This document shows positions 1-6,618 of a stretch of 8,011 bases of DNA, piece after piece; the stretch's first letter is position 1; each line of letters begins with the position of its first letter. Under the pieces are notes generated by a model. The model was given only the letters and a program-made list of their open reading frames with translations, had not been told where the DNA came from and searched no databases. Source of the DNA: an uncultured Bacteroidales bacterium (lineage in GTDB: Bacteria; Bacteroidota; Bacteroidia; Bacteroidales; Muribaculaceae); assembly GCA_900552315.1 (NCBI GenBank), contig URZM01000099.1, positions 1 to 8,011 of the forward strand, written 5' to 3'. Position numbers and translations under genes: made by a program.

Positions 1-1743
1 ATAATGGTTGGCTTTCTTCAGGTAATCGGCAGCCTCTCCCCAGTTCAACGCCGGGATTCGGCCGACCTTTATGTCAAGGACTGACTTCAGCAAGGCCCCC
101 TCCTGAACCTCGTAACTGTATTTGAACTTGTCGGAAAGCATCCCGTAGAACGCGTCGGAAGCATAGGACTTGGGCTGCTCGCCGCAAGAGGAAGTATCGT
201 CACACTCCAACATCGGGATATATGTGGCGGCGAATTCCTCAGGCGATTCCACCGCCGTCAGACCGGTGTTGTCGTTGAACGCACGGGCAAATATCAGCAA
301 CGCCTCAAATTTTGAAGGATTGCGGTCATAAAGCATTTTGACCAGCCTGCGCAATGCCATCGGATGAGGGGAGCCTGAACCGAACTCATTGCATATGTCA
401 AGAAATTTCACCACAGCGACCTCCACTCCGGTCTTCTGTCTGTGCATCTCCGCCAGCTCAAGAGCCTGCTCATAAGTCTTCTCGGAAGCGACCACAAGCA
501 TCTGCGGCACATCCATCCCATGGTAATTCTGGTTGGCGACCTCACCGACAACCTCAGCCTGGTAAAGCTCACGGGAAGGGTCGAACACAATCGTCTGCAT
601 CCCGGGGATACTGGTAGTCATGTTCACCCTTCTGTCGGACACAAAACCACGAGAGCCATCGGCATTGATGTTTTTCACCTTGAGTTCCCGCGGCGTGGAA
701 CCGGGAGAAACTTCCCACACCTTGACAGAAGAGGGGGCGTTTATCAGCCTGACAGCCTGTCCCGGCTGCAATGACGTGAATGAGAGTCGCTGCTGCGGCA
801 ACGCGGAGACATCAGTGGTGCGCGGATAGCTGAAAGCGTAGAAGTCCATGGAGGCCTCCGTAAGAGGAGCGCTGGACTTCTGCGGGTCAACAGTCAGAGT
901 GTATATGTCATTGCCGGTCTTGGGGAGCTTTGGAAAGCTTGTCAAATTGCCGCTGTAGCTATATACAAAATGCCCCGGGTCATTGCCATAACCATTGGTG
1001 GTAATCGAACGGGAGATGTTACCCATTGAAAAAGTGACACGGCCTGCCTGCGCCTTCACGGCGATACCGTAGGTCATCGTGGGGTTATGGGATGATGCCG
1101 GGTCATAGGCAGGCATATGCACATCATATTTCCCCATTCCCTTGTCCGCGATATTCTCTCCGAACAGATACGCGCCTATCGAGCCGGGCTGTCTGTCGGT
1201 AAAATTATGCCACACGATACCGTGAGCCGTTGTGACCACAGTCTGGGTCTCTGTCACCGTCGCATCGGAAGCGGTGACTTCCAGCCTCGGCTGGGAATCT
1301 GTCAGGAAATAATAAGAGCAGGCATTGTTGAGGTTTCGTTTAAACCGTATCCTGAACTGTGAGGAAGAGCTGTAATCTCCGGCCACATACTCTTGCGGTT
1401 CCTCGGTTGCCACCCCGTAAAACACGAGTTTATCGCCGTAATTAGCGACAGGCACAGCCGGAAGGTCATCAGGAATTGATGTCGAAAACTCATAGCTGCT
1501 CAGTTCCACTCCTGAATAGCCATAGACCGCCACCTTGGAAGGGTCCGAGAAACCAAGTTCCTTGAGCTTACTGAAGGGAATCTCCTGCATACCGGTGGAA
1601 GACACCTTCACCTTGACCCATTTGCCGGATGAAAGCAACGAATTGTCAGTATAATAGGATGTCGGCAGCGCGACAGCAGGTCTGGCCAGGAAAAACCCAG
1701 CCACAAGCAACAAAATAAGTTTGTGATATGATTGTCTAAGCAT
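1..1743 (-). CDS. porU: Type IX secretion PorU-like sortase, N-terminal part (runs off window)
   Basis: PorU is the outer-membrane cysteine protease that removes C-terminal signals from T9SS cargo. The reverse strand reads open for 581 codons from ATG at 1743-1741; an in-frame TGA two codons upstream makes this the first possible start. Residues 1-26 form a signal peptide (hydrophobic LILLLVAGFFLA, then PAVA). The N-terminal region (SSGKWVKVKVSSTG, then VAVYGYSG and DDLPAVPV) has the look of the PorU N-terminal domain. The C25-like domain starts near residue 414 (QMLVVAS), with NEFGSG at 452-457, a LYDRN run, YASDAFYG at 527-534 and VGRIP at 560-564, in family order. The catalytic His and Cys would lie beyond base 1, so activity cannot be judged. 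The usual LLFGD-type stretch reads LLIFARAFNDN here. It could be a PorU paralogue rather than the main sortase. Confidence 0.82.
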   Translation of the reverse strand, partial: MLRQSYHKLILLLVAGFFLARPAVALPTSYYTDNSLLSSGKWVKVKVSSTGMQEIPFSKLKELGFSDPSKVAVYGYSGVELSSYEFSTSIPDDLPAVPVANYGDKLVFYGVATEEPQEYVAGDYSSSSQFRIRFKRNLNNACSYYFLTDSQPRLEVTASDATVTETQTVVTTAHGIVWHNFTDRQPGSIGAYLFGENIADKGMGKYDVHMPAYDPASSHNPTMTYGIAVKAQAGRVTFSMGNISRSITTNGYGNDPGHFVYSYSGNLTSFPKLPKTGNDIYTLTVDPQKSSAPLTEASMDFYAFSYPRTTDVSALPQQRLSFTSLQPGQAVRLINAPSSVKVWEVSPGSTPRELKVKNINADGSRGFVSDRRVNMTTSIPGMQTIVFDPSRELYQAEVVGEVANQNYHGMDVPQMLVVASEKTYEQALELAEMHRQKTGVEVAVVKFLDICNEFGSGSPHPMALRRLVKMLYDRNPSKFEALLIFARAFNDNTGLTAVESPEEFAATYIPMLECDDTSSCGEQPKSYASDAFYGMLSDKFKYSYEVQEGALLKSVLDIKVGRIPALNWGEAADYLKKANHY

Positions 1744-2001
1744 TTTTCAGGGTATATGAAATCTGAGATGGCAGAACAATACCATACCTGTCGCGCGTTG
1801 TAATAAACGTGAGACAGTTTTCCCAATGGATTAACGGCTGAATATGAGAATTATTACATTATCAGACAAAATAGTCCGCAAACTTTGCGACAAGGAACTC
1901 ATACGATTTACCGTCCAAACCTCCCTGAGGTTAGTCAATAAGTAGGAAAACTCTCCACGGTTGATATTTTTTCGTAACTTTGCAATTCCAATATTTCTGA
2001 C
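1744..2001. other. Divergent intergenic region (258 bp)
   Basis: AT-richer spacer between the PorU-like gene (leftward) and the glycosyltransferase operon (rightward). Besides the -7 element at 1975-1982 it holds a 13-base palindrome, CGCAAACTTTGCG, at 1877-1889. I see no convincing small gene, tRNA or riboswitch. Short reading frames that cross it overlap real genes and have no coding character. No clear -33/-7 pair was found for the leftward gene. Confidence 0.5.
1975..1982 (+). promoter_or_regulatory. Bacteroidetes -7 element of the glycosyltransferase operon
   Basis: TAACTTTG matches the Bacteroidetes -7 consensus TAnnTTTG at every fixed position and lies 19 bases before the ATG at 2002. 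This would give a very short leader, which is common in the phylum. The -33 partner is poor: no TTTG lies 19-21 bases upstream, and the nearest TTG (1961-1963) is too close. Promoter role is inferred from the motif and its position. Confidence 0.5.
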
Positions 2002-2952
2002 ATGGACATTTCTGTAGTCATACCATTGTACAACGAGGCGGAGTCTCTGCCCGAGCTGGCAGCCTGGATCGAGCGAGTCATGGCCGCCTCCGGATTCACC
2101 TACGAGATAATTTTCGTGAACGACGGCAGCACGGACTCCTCCATGGAGGTGATACGCGCCCTGGCCGCGCGCAACCCTGCCATCCACGCCATCTCGTTCA
2201 GCCGCAACTACGGCAAGAGCCCGGCGCTCAACACCGGCTTCGCGCGCGCGCAGGGCGACGTGGTCATAACCATGGACGCCGACCTGCAGGACTCCCCCGA
2301 CGAGATTCCGGAGCTGTACCGCATGGTCACGGAAGATGGCTACGACCTGGTGAGCGGATGGAAGAAGAAGCGCTACGACCCCCTCTCAAAGACCATTCCC
2401 ACAAAGCTCTTCAACGCCACGGCCCGCAAGGTGAGCGGCATCAAGAACCTGCATGACTTCAACTGCGGCCTCAAAGCCTACCGCAACGCCGTGGTCAAGC
2501 ATATCGAGGTGTACGGCGACATGCACCGCTATATACCCTACCTGGCCAAGAACGCCGGATTCACGAAAATCGGGGAGAAGGTGGTGCATCACCAGGCACG
2601 CAAATACGGCAAGACGAAATTCGGGCTGGACCGCTTCGTGAACGGATACCTCGACCTGGGCACGCTCTGGTTCCAGAGCAAGTTCGGCATCAAGCCCATG
2701 CACATCTTCGGCCTCATGGGCTCCCTGATGTTCCTGCTCGGGTTCATAGCCGTGGCCATAATCCTGGTGCTCAAGACGGTGGCCCTGTGTTCCGCCTCAT
2801 ACCACTTCTACGTCACCAACTCCATCTATTTCTACCTGGCCCTCACGGCCATGGTCATCGGCACCCAGTTTTTCCTGGCCGGCTTCATCGGGGAGCTGAT
2901 AACCCGCAACTCGGCCGAACGCAACTCATACCAGATAAACGAAGAGTTTTGA
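2002..2952 (+). CDS. Polyprenol-phosphate glycosyltransferase (GT2, DPM1/GtrB-like)
   Basis: A 316-residue family 2 glycosyltransferase expected to move a sugar from a nucleotide donor to a polyprenyl phosphate on the cytoplasmic face of the inner membrane. The GT-A domain opens with VVIPLYNEAESL (5-16), then VNDGSTD (39-45), RNYGKSPALNTGF (68-80) and the metal-binding DAD with LQD (92-97). HDFNCGLKAYR (151-161), YGDMHRYIP (171-179) and the basic RKYGKTKFG (200-208) follow in the order seen in GtrB/ArnC-like enzymes. Two membrane helices, about 234-258 and 275-298, anchor the C terminus, the usual topology of polyprenol transferases. Length is normal for the family. It is the first gene of a three-gene operon, and its TGA overlaps the start of the next gene. 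Sugar and acceptor cannot be read from the sequence. Confidence 0.92.
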   Translation: MDISVVIPLYNEAESLPELAAWIERVMAASGFTYEIIFVNDGSTDSSMEVIRALAARNPAIHAISFSRNYGKSPALNTGFARAQGDVVITMDADLQDSPDEIPELYRMVTEDGYDLVSGWKKKRYDPLSKTIPTKLFNATARKVSGIKNLHDFNCGLKAYRNAVVKHIEVYGDMHRYIPYLAKNAGFTKIGEKVVHHQARKYGKTKFGLDRFVNGYLDLGTLWFQSKFGIKPMHIFGLMGSLMFLLGFIAVAIILVLKTVALCSASYHFYVTNSIYFYLALTAMVIGTQFFLAGFIGELITRNSAERNSYQINEEF

Positions 2953-3476
2953 AAGCCCCGAGACCCATATCCACCTTATTAGCGGCCTTGGCGCTGCTCA
3001 CGGCCTGCGACAGCTCCGACTGCACGGACAACCGCAACTCGCTGCCCCTGGCCGGCTTCCGCAGCTCGGGCAGCGACACGCAGCAGATCTCGCTCGACAC
3101 CCTGCGCATAGCTGGCCTCGGGGCGCCGGGCGACTCGGCCATGACCTTGACAAGAGCCTCGCAGGCCTACCTCCCTTTCGACTTCGAGTCGCACACCACA
3201 ACCTTCGTGCTGCGCTACAACGCGCTCCCACCTGCCGTGTACGACACCATATCCTTCAACTATGACCCGCAACCCTGGTTCGGCTCAGCCAAATGCGGGG
3301 TCATCTACAGGTATAAGATGAACCGCATCTCCCACACCACCCATTTCGTGGACTCCGTGACCTGCCCCGGCTCCGTCATAGACAACACCCCGGGGGAGAA
3401 CATCTTCATATATTTCCGTATCGGCACGGAGCCGGACGCGCCCCGCATGACCAAACCGCACAGCATACAGCGATGA
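2949..3476 (+). CDS. DUF6452 family lipoprotein
   Basis: A predicted 175-residue lipoprotein of unknown function. I place the start at TTG 2949-2951, which overlaps the upstream TGA as TTGA. From there the protein opens with a short basic stretch, a hydrophobic run (LLAALALL) and the lipobox LTAC with Cys at 20, a standard lipoprotein signal. The only in-frame ATG, at 2787, lies deep inside the glycosyltransferase gene and would place a nonsensical basic stretch before the signal. After the lipobox come the second cysteine (DC, 24-25), a beta-rich region, VDSVTCPGSVIDN, and ENIFIYFR near the end. This pattern, and the pairing with DUF6048 next door, fits DUF6452, recalled from memory rather than by search. 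The last two bases overlap the next ATG (ATGA). Localisation to the periplasm or outer membrane is inferred. Confidence 0.82.
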   Translation: MKAPRPISTLLAALALLTACDSSDCTDNRNSLPLAGFRSSGSDTQQISLDTLRIAGLGAPGDSAMTLTRASQAYLPFDFESHTTTFVLRYNALPPAVYDTISFNYDPQPWFGSAKCGVIYRYKMNRISHTTHFVDSVTCPGSVIDNTPGENIFIYFRIGTEPDAPRMTKPHSIQR

Positions 3477-4297
3477 AAGCCATGCCCCGCATATTTGCCG
3501 CGCTGGCGGCGCTGATTCCACTCTGCGCACACGCACAGAGAGAGGTCACCCCCGTGGAGTCCGACGACAAGAAGCCGGCCGCGCCTACCCTCCATTATTA
3601 CGACAAGCATGGCAAGCCGCTCGACGAGCCCGTGCTTTTCCTGGCCACGCTCGACACCGTAGACGTCAAGAAAGCAGGCGCCGCGCCCGTTTATCCCCGC
3701 CTGCATGACCTGGACATAGGCGTGAATTTCATGGACGGCATACTGGCCATCGCCGGCCAGAGATACGGCGGCGCGGACCTGTGGGCCTCGCTCTCCATGT
3801 GGAACTGGCTCTTCCCCACCCTGGAGTTCGGTGTGGGCGGAGCGCATGACCGCCCCGACGGACTGAACTACACATACAAAGGAAAACCGGCGTTCTACGC
3901 CAAGATCGGGGCCGACTACAATTTCCTGTACAAGAGCAATCCGCAATACCGCATACTGGCAGGGTTCAGGGCCGGATTCTCCTCATTCTCATGGACGCTG
4001 GCAGACGTGAGCATTGACGACCCATATTGGGGACAGACAGCCAAATTCGACATAACGGGACAGAGCGGCAGCGCCTTCTACGGCGAGCTGGCGGCAGGCA
4101 TCCGCGTCAACATCTGGCGCAGGCTCTCGCTGGGATGGTCCTTCCGCTACCGCTTCATGTTCTCCTGCTCCGAAGCCGCCGAGTCCCGGCCCTGGTACGT
4201 GCCGGGCTACGGAGCCAGAGACAATCATTTCGGGGCTACTATGTCACTGATTTACACCCTTCCCATCGCCCGACAAACGCCTGCGGAGGTCAAATAA
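3473..4297 (+). CDS. DUF6048 family envelope protein
   Basis: A 274-residue exported protein of unknown function. The start ATG at 3473 overlaps the previous stop as ATGA; a second ATG at 3482 (MPRIF) is possible. Residues 1-22 are a signal peptide ending AHA before Gln. Then comes a polar linker, and from about residue 78 a region rich in alternating aromatic and glycine strands: DIGVNFMDGILAIAGQRYG, the TYKGKPAFYAKIGADYNF stretch, RILAGFRAGFSSF, SLGWSFRYRFMFSC and WYVPGYGARD, ending in SLIYTLP. WY-PGYG-RD and the RYHFMF-like segment are hallmarks I associate with DUF6048. The strand pattern suggests a small outer-membrane barrel, which is inference. It is the last gene of the operon with the glycosyltransferase and DUF6452, so a shared envelope role is likely. 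Confidence 0.85.
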   Translation: MKAMPRIFAALAALIPLCAHAQREVTPVESDDKKPAAPTLHYYDKHGKPLDEPVLFLATLDTVDVKKAGAAPVYPRLHDLDIGVNFMDGILAIAGQRYGGADLWASLSMWNWLFPTLEFGVGGAHDRPDGLNYTYKGKPAFYAKIGADYNFLYKSNPQYRILAGFRAGFSSFSWTLADVSIDDPYWGQTAKFDITGQSGSAFYGELAAGIRVNIWRRLSLGWSFRYRFMFSCSEAAESRPWYVPGYGARDNHFGATMSLIYTLPIARQTPAEVK

Positions 4298-4329
4298 TGG
4301 CCAAGGGGGAAACTTTATTGAATTTTTTC

Positions 4330-4360
4330 TTTGTCAATCAAAAAATAATTCTGATATTTG
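4330..4360 (+). promoter_or_regulatory. Bacteroidetes promoter for the secreted-protein gene
   Basis: TTTG at 4330-4333 is followed after 19 bases by GATATTTG at 4353-4360, a seven-of-eight match to TAnnTTTG. Motifs and spacing both fit the Bacteroidetes housekeeping sigma-factor promoter. Transcription would start around 4364-4370, giving a leader of about 100 bases that begins within or just before the hairpin at 4362-4404. The leader ends in an A-rich stretch before the ATG at 4470, with no Shine-Dalgarno site, as usual in this phylum. Confidence 0.65.
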
Positions 4361-4361
4361 C

Positions 4362-4404
4362 AGCCGGAAAAGGAAGAGGATGCGCGCATCCGGCTTTTCC
4401 GGCT
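4362..4404 (+). promoter_or_regulatory. Nested hairpin at the predicted 5' end of the leader RNA
   Basis: AGCCGGAAAAG (4362-4372) and CTTTTCCGGCT (4394-4404) form a perfect 11-bp outer stem. Inside lies a second perfect palindrome, GGATGCGCGCATCC (4378-4391), which folds as a 5-bp stem with a CGCG loop. Asymmetric internal-loop bases (5 and 2) separate the stems. No T-run follows on either strand, so it does not look like an intrinsic terminator for the upstream operon. Placed right after the promoter, it could protect the mRNA 5' end or regulate translation; that role is inferred. Confidence 0.6.
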
Positions 4405-4469
4405 GTTCCAATACCGATACCTGACGAGAACACAATCTCTAATTTATAATCAATAAACAACAACACAAA

Positions 4470-5495
4470 ATGAAGAAGCTTTACTCATTGCTCGCAGCCG
4501 CCGGCATCACAGCTTCAGCTTTCGCATTCCCCGTGCAGAAGGCGGAGTACGCAGGTGCGCTGACGCTCCCTGATTTCAGCACACAGGTGGTGAAGCAGGC
4601 CGATTTCCAGACCATCTCCAGCGACAAGGGGATGCTCAAGATCCTCAACAAAGACACCAACGAAGAGTGGTCGCTGCTCATAGCCATCACCGGAGAATGG
4701 GGTCTGAAAAACAACGACGGCTCGGCCGCCACGATAGAGGAGTTCCCCTTCCTGCAGATGCTCATCGCCGCCCAGCCCATGGTCCAGGGCAACGAAGACA
4801 TCTACACCCTGTACGTCAACTGGCCCTGCTACGGCGCCACCGACATGGACATGACCATCAGGAACGACAAGGGTCAGATAGTACGTTGGGACAGGGAGAA
4901 AGTCGAGGCCAAATATGGCGCCAAGGCTTTCAAGCCCATGACATACGAGGATTTCGTTGAGGCCAACGAGGGTGGCTTGCTCATCACCATGCCCGGCCTG
5001 TACCTGATGCCCTGCATCGTAGGCCCCGAAGCATTCGGCAACGGCCCGTATTCATGGCGCGTGAACGGCCAGACGGTCTATGCCAAGAGTGCCACCATCA
5101 CCGAAGACAACAGGATCAATTACGCCGAGGCCGCCACTTTCGACTGGTCTTCCTTCGACCCCTCCACCGCTGACGTGACAGCCAATTTCCAGGGCAAGTA
5201 CAGCACCTCTGTAGGTGGCGCCCTGGCCGGAACTGCTACCGCCGATCTGGAAGGCGCAGGTGTTATCCTCGGATTCATGGACATCGACTGGAACGAGATA
5301 GGCGAGGTACACGTGTTCAACGGCGGCCGTCAGGCAGCCGGCGACGACTGGACCTGGAACTACGTGGAGCAGTCTCCCGTGCCCCTGAATTTCTACTATC
5401 TCTGCTTCTGCGACGAGACCATGGGCTACATGGCCAAGAACAGCCAGACCGGCGAAGAGATGCGTAATTTCACCGACAAAGCCCTTAGGCGGTAA
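4470..5495 (+). CDS. Secreted protein, N-terminal part, ended by frame change
   Basis: I do not recognise the family. The 341-residue product starts with a clear signal peptide (MKKLYSLLAAAGITASAFA, cleavage before FPVQ). The body is acidic, aromatic-rich and probably beta-structured, with WPCYGATDMDMTI, MPGLYLMPCIVGPEAFGNGPYSW and a DDWTWNYVEQSPVPLNFYYLC stretch; no catalytic motif stands out. The frame ends at TAA 5493-5495, but coding character continues without a break in the +1 frame to 6102. Joining the frames at CTT AGG C (5484-5490) gives a 543-residue protein reading KAL-GGNDLLG. The unshifted product would end in Leu-Arg-Arg and lack the C-terminal sorting tail. Its own promoter and structured leader lie upstream. 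A disrupted gene, a sequencing indel and programmed frameshifting all remain possible. Confidence 0.8.
   Translation: MKKLYSLLAAAGITASAFAFPVQKAEYAGALTLPDFSTQVVKQADFQTISSDKGMLKILNKDTNEEWSLLIAITGEWGLKNNDGSAATIEEFPFLQMLIAAQPMVQGNEDIYTLYVNWPCYGATDMDMTIRNDKGQIVRWDREKVEAKYGAKAFKPMTYEDFVEANEGGLLITMPGLYLMPCIVGPEAFGNGPYSWRVNGQTVYAKSATITEDNRINYAEAATFDWSSFDPSTADVTANFQGKYSTSVGGALAGTATADLEGAGVILGFMDIDWNEIGEVHVFNGGRQAAGDDWTWNYVEQSPVPLNFYYLCFCDETMGYMAKNSQTGEEMRNFTDKALRR
5484..5490 (+). other. CTT AGG C frame-change site (+1)
   Basis: In the upstream frame the codons are GCC CTT AGG CGG TAA. Reading on from CTT into GGC GGT AAC GAC (skipping the A at 5487) enters a frame that stays open to 6102. CTT AGG C is the heptamer used by yeast Ty1 for +1 frameshifting, in which the Leu tRNA slips from CUU to UUA. 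Against a Ty1-like stall, AGG is used at least three other times upstream in this gene and so is not rare here, and no Shine-Dalgarno-like stimulator precedes the site. A one-base insertion would look identical. Confidence 0.5.
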
Positions 5496-5607
5496 CGACC
5501 TGCTCGGCGCTCCTGCATACGCTTTCTCCCCCGACAACCACTACACTTTCCTTGCCGGCGCAATCTGGGCCAAGGAAGAGTCAGAGTTCCCCTACGGAAT
5601 CTGGACC

Positions 5608-6102
5608 ATGAAGGAGCCTCGCATGAACGAAAATGTTGTGGAGCAGATGCCCGAGGCTTACAACCTCACCGTAGCCGGCGTGGATGACACAGCTGCTGAT
5701 TTCGGTTTCTATGGATGCTACGAAGGCTATCGCCAGTACGGTCTGCCCGGAGAGGTAGCCGTAGGTATCGGTGACAAGACCCACGGCCTGAATTTCATAT
5801 TCGGCTCAGGCATGACCAACGGTTTCAAGATCCGCGGCTCATTCACCGGCGACATCATCCTGCACAACACTCCCGACAAGTGGCTCACCATGACCACCCT
5901 TCCCGCAGTGGGCAATATCGACGCCGACGTCATCACCAATCCTACTGCTGTAGAGGCTGTAGAGAGCGACGCTCCCGTAGTAAGCAAGTCCTTCTACAAT
6001 TTCCAGGGCCAGCGTCTGGGCAGCGAGCCTGAGAGCGGCATGTACATCATCCGCGCTGTCAAGGCTGACGGCACAGTAAAGGCCACCAAGGTAGCCAAGT
6101 AA
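5608..6102 (+). CDS. Secreted protein, C-terminal part with T9SS-like tail (+1 frame)
   Basis: This is the downstream portion of the same gene. The first in-frame ATG is at 5608, but the frame is open and protein-like back to 5490 (GGNDLLGAPAYAFSPDN, then a LAGAIWAKEE stretch), so the ATG is probably not a natural start and there is no leader or promoter in front of it. The body has no motif I recognise. The last 50 or so residues are a linker (AVEAVESDAPVVSKS) followed by YNFQGQRLGS, GMYIIRAVKADGT and KVAK. This matches the general shape of type IX C-terminal sorting domains (Y-D/N-xx-G-Q, GxYI, basic end). Such a tail would route the protein through the T9SS for cell-surface attachment. It ends at TAA 6100-6102, ahead of a strong terminator. 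Confidence 0.7.
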   Translation: MKEPRMNENVVEQMPEAYNLTVAGVDDTAADFGFYGCYEGYRQYGLPGEVAVGIGDKTHGLNFIFGSGMTNGFKIRGSFTGDIILHNTPDKWLTMTTLPAVGNIDADVITNPTAVEAVESDAPVVSKSFYNFQGQRLGSEPESGMYIIRAVKADGTVKATKVAK

Positions 6103-6137
6103 GACAACCACCGACTGATACGGGCATCCCGCCCGAC

Positions 6138-6178
6138 AAAACAGGGTCCGCACCATATCGGTGCGGACCCTTGTTTTA
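6138..6178 (+). terminator. Intrinsic terminator after the secreted-protein gene
   Basis: GGGTCCGCACC (6144-6154) and GGTGCGGACCC (6160-6170) form a perfect 11-bp GC-rich stem around the loop ATATC. AAAACA before it pairs with TGTTTT after it (6172-6177) across one bulged T, so the T-rich tract extends the stem and could also support leftward termination. It lies 36 bases past the stop at 6102. Confidence 0.88.
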
Positions 6179-6215
6179 TCCGGATTCCTATGCGAGCTTC
6201 CCTCGTATCCATCCG

Positions 6216-6251
6216 AAAAAAGCCGACTTGAAAATTGAAAATCAAGCCGTC
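6216..6251 (-). terminator. Intrinsic terminator of the IS66 transposase genes
   Basis: On the minus strand GACGGCTTGA pairs with TCAAGTCGGC (one mismatch, one G-T pair) around a 10-base AT-rich loop and is followed by six T residues (plus strand A-run 6216-6221). It sits 14 bases past the tnpC stop at 6265. It faces the plus-strand terminator at 6138-6178 in a convergent arrangement. The outer end of the insertion element should be near here, but its terminal repeat cannot be set because the other end is outside the window. Confidence 0.65.
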
Positions 6252-6264
6252 TTTTAGTATGTCT

Positions 6265-6618
6265 TTAAAAATTATAGGGAAGCAACCTCCTGAGCTGTTC
6301 CTCGGTCATATCGGGCCGGATTGTCTCAAAGGTCTTCTCGAGCCATTGCCGGGGATTGATTCCCAGGTTTTCACATGAGATGATGAAGGTGTAGAAGATG
6401 GCATTGTCCTCGGCGCCGCGATCGTTCTGACTGAAAAGATAATTTTTGCGGCCAAGAACCGAGGGGCGCTGTCCCTGTTCGACGGGATTGCTGTCGATGA
6501 GATAATGCCCGTTTTCGGTATACCGCATGACCCGTGGCCAAAGTGACAGGGCGTATTTTATGGCAACGGCAAGCGGTTCTTTTGGTGTGCATGTCAGCAG
6601 GGCTGTCTGCATCCACAC
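6265..6618 (-). CDS. TnpC fragment, C-terminal part
   Basis: The third frame of the broken transposase. The nominal GTG start at 6618-6616 is only the first start codon; native sequence extends back to about 6680 (RRIRTGRQRLAVPVLKGLE). It carries PLAVAIKYALSLWPRVMRY, then the catalytic Glu47 in LIDSNPVEQGQRPSVLGRKNY, equivalent to the IDNN-ER-IRP-xGRKN motif of IS66, and NAIFYTFIISCENLGINPRQWL, the usual IS66 C-terminal helices. IDSN, EQ and QRP differ from the commonest IS66 motif but keep the acidic residue. The stop TAA is at 6267-6265. Confidence 0.8.
   Translation of the reverse strand: MWMQTALLTCTPKEPLAVAIKYALSLWPRVMRYTENGHYLIDSNPVEQGQRPSVLGRKNYLFSQNDRGAEDNAIFYTFIISCENLGINPRQWLEKTFETIRPDMTEEQLRRLLPYNF

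Noticed and set aside
354..829. Several overlapping short plus-strand frames
   Set aside because: They lie opposite the continuous PorU-like reading frame, which runs off the window without a stop and is supported by family motifs.
3305..3946. 213-codon open frame on the minus strand
   Set aside because: Lies opposite the DUF6452 and DUF6048 genes, which have clear signals, family motifs and overlapping starts. GC-rich codons commonly leave the opposite strand open, and the product shows no recognisable features.
4362..4404. Intrinsic terminator of the glycosyltransferase operon
   Set aside because: The stem is strong but has no T-run on either strand, and it sits directly behind a promoter, so a leader structure fits better.
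5052..5537. 161-codon open frame on the minus strand
   Set aside because: Mirror of the secreted-protein gene; no start context, no neighbours on that strand and no recognisable motif.
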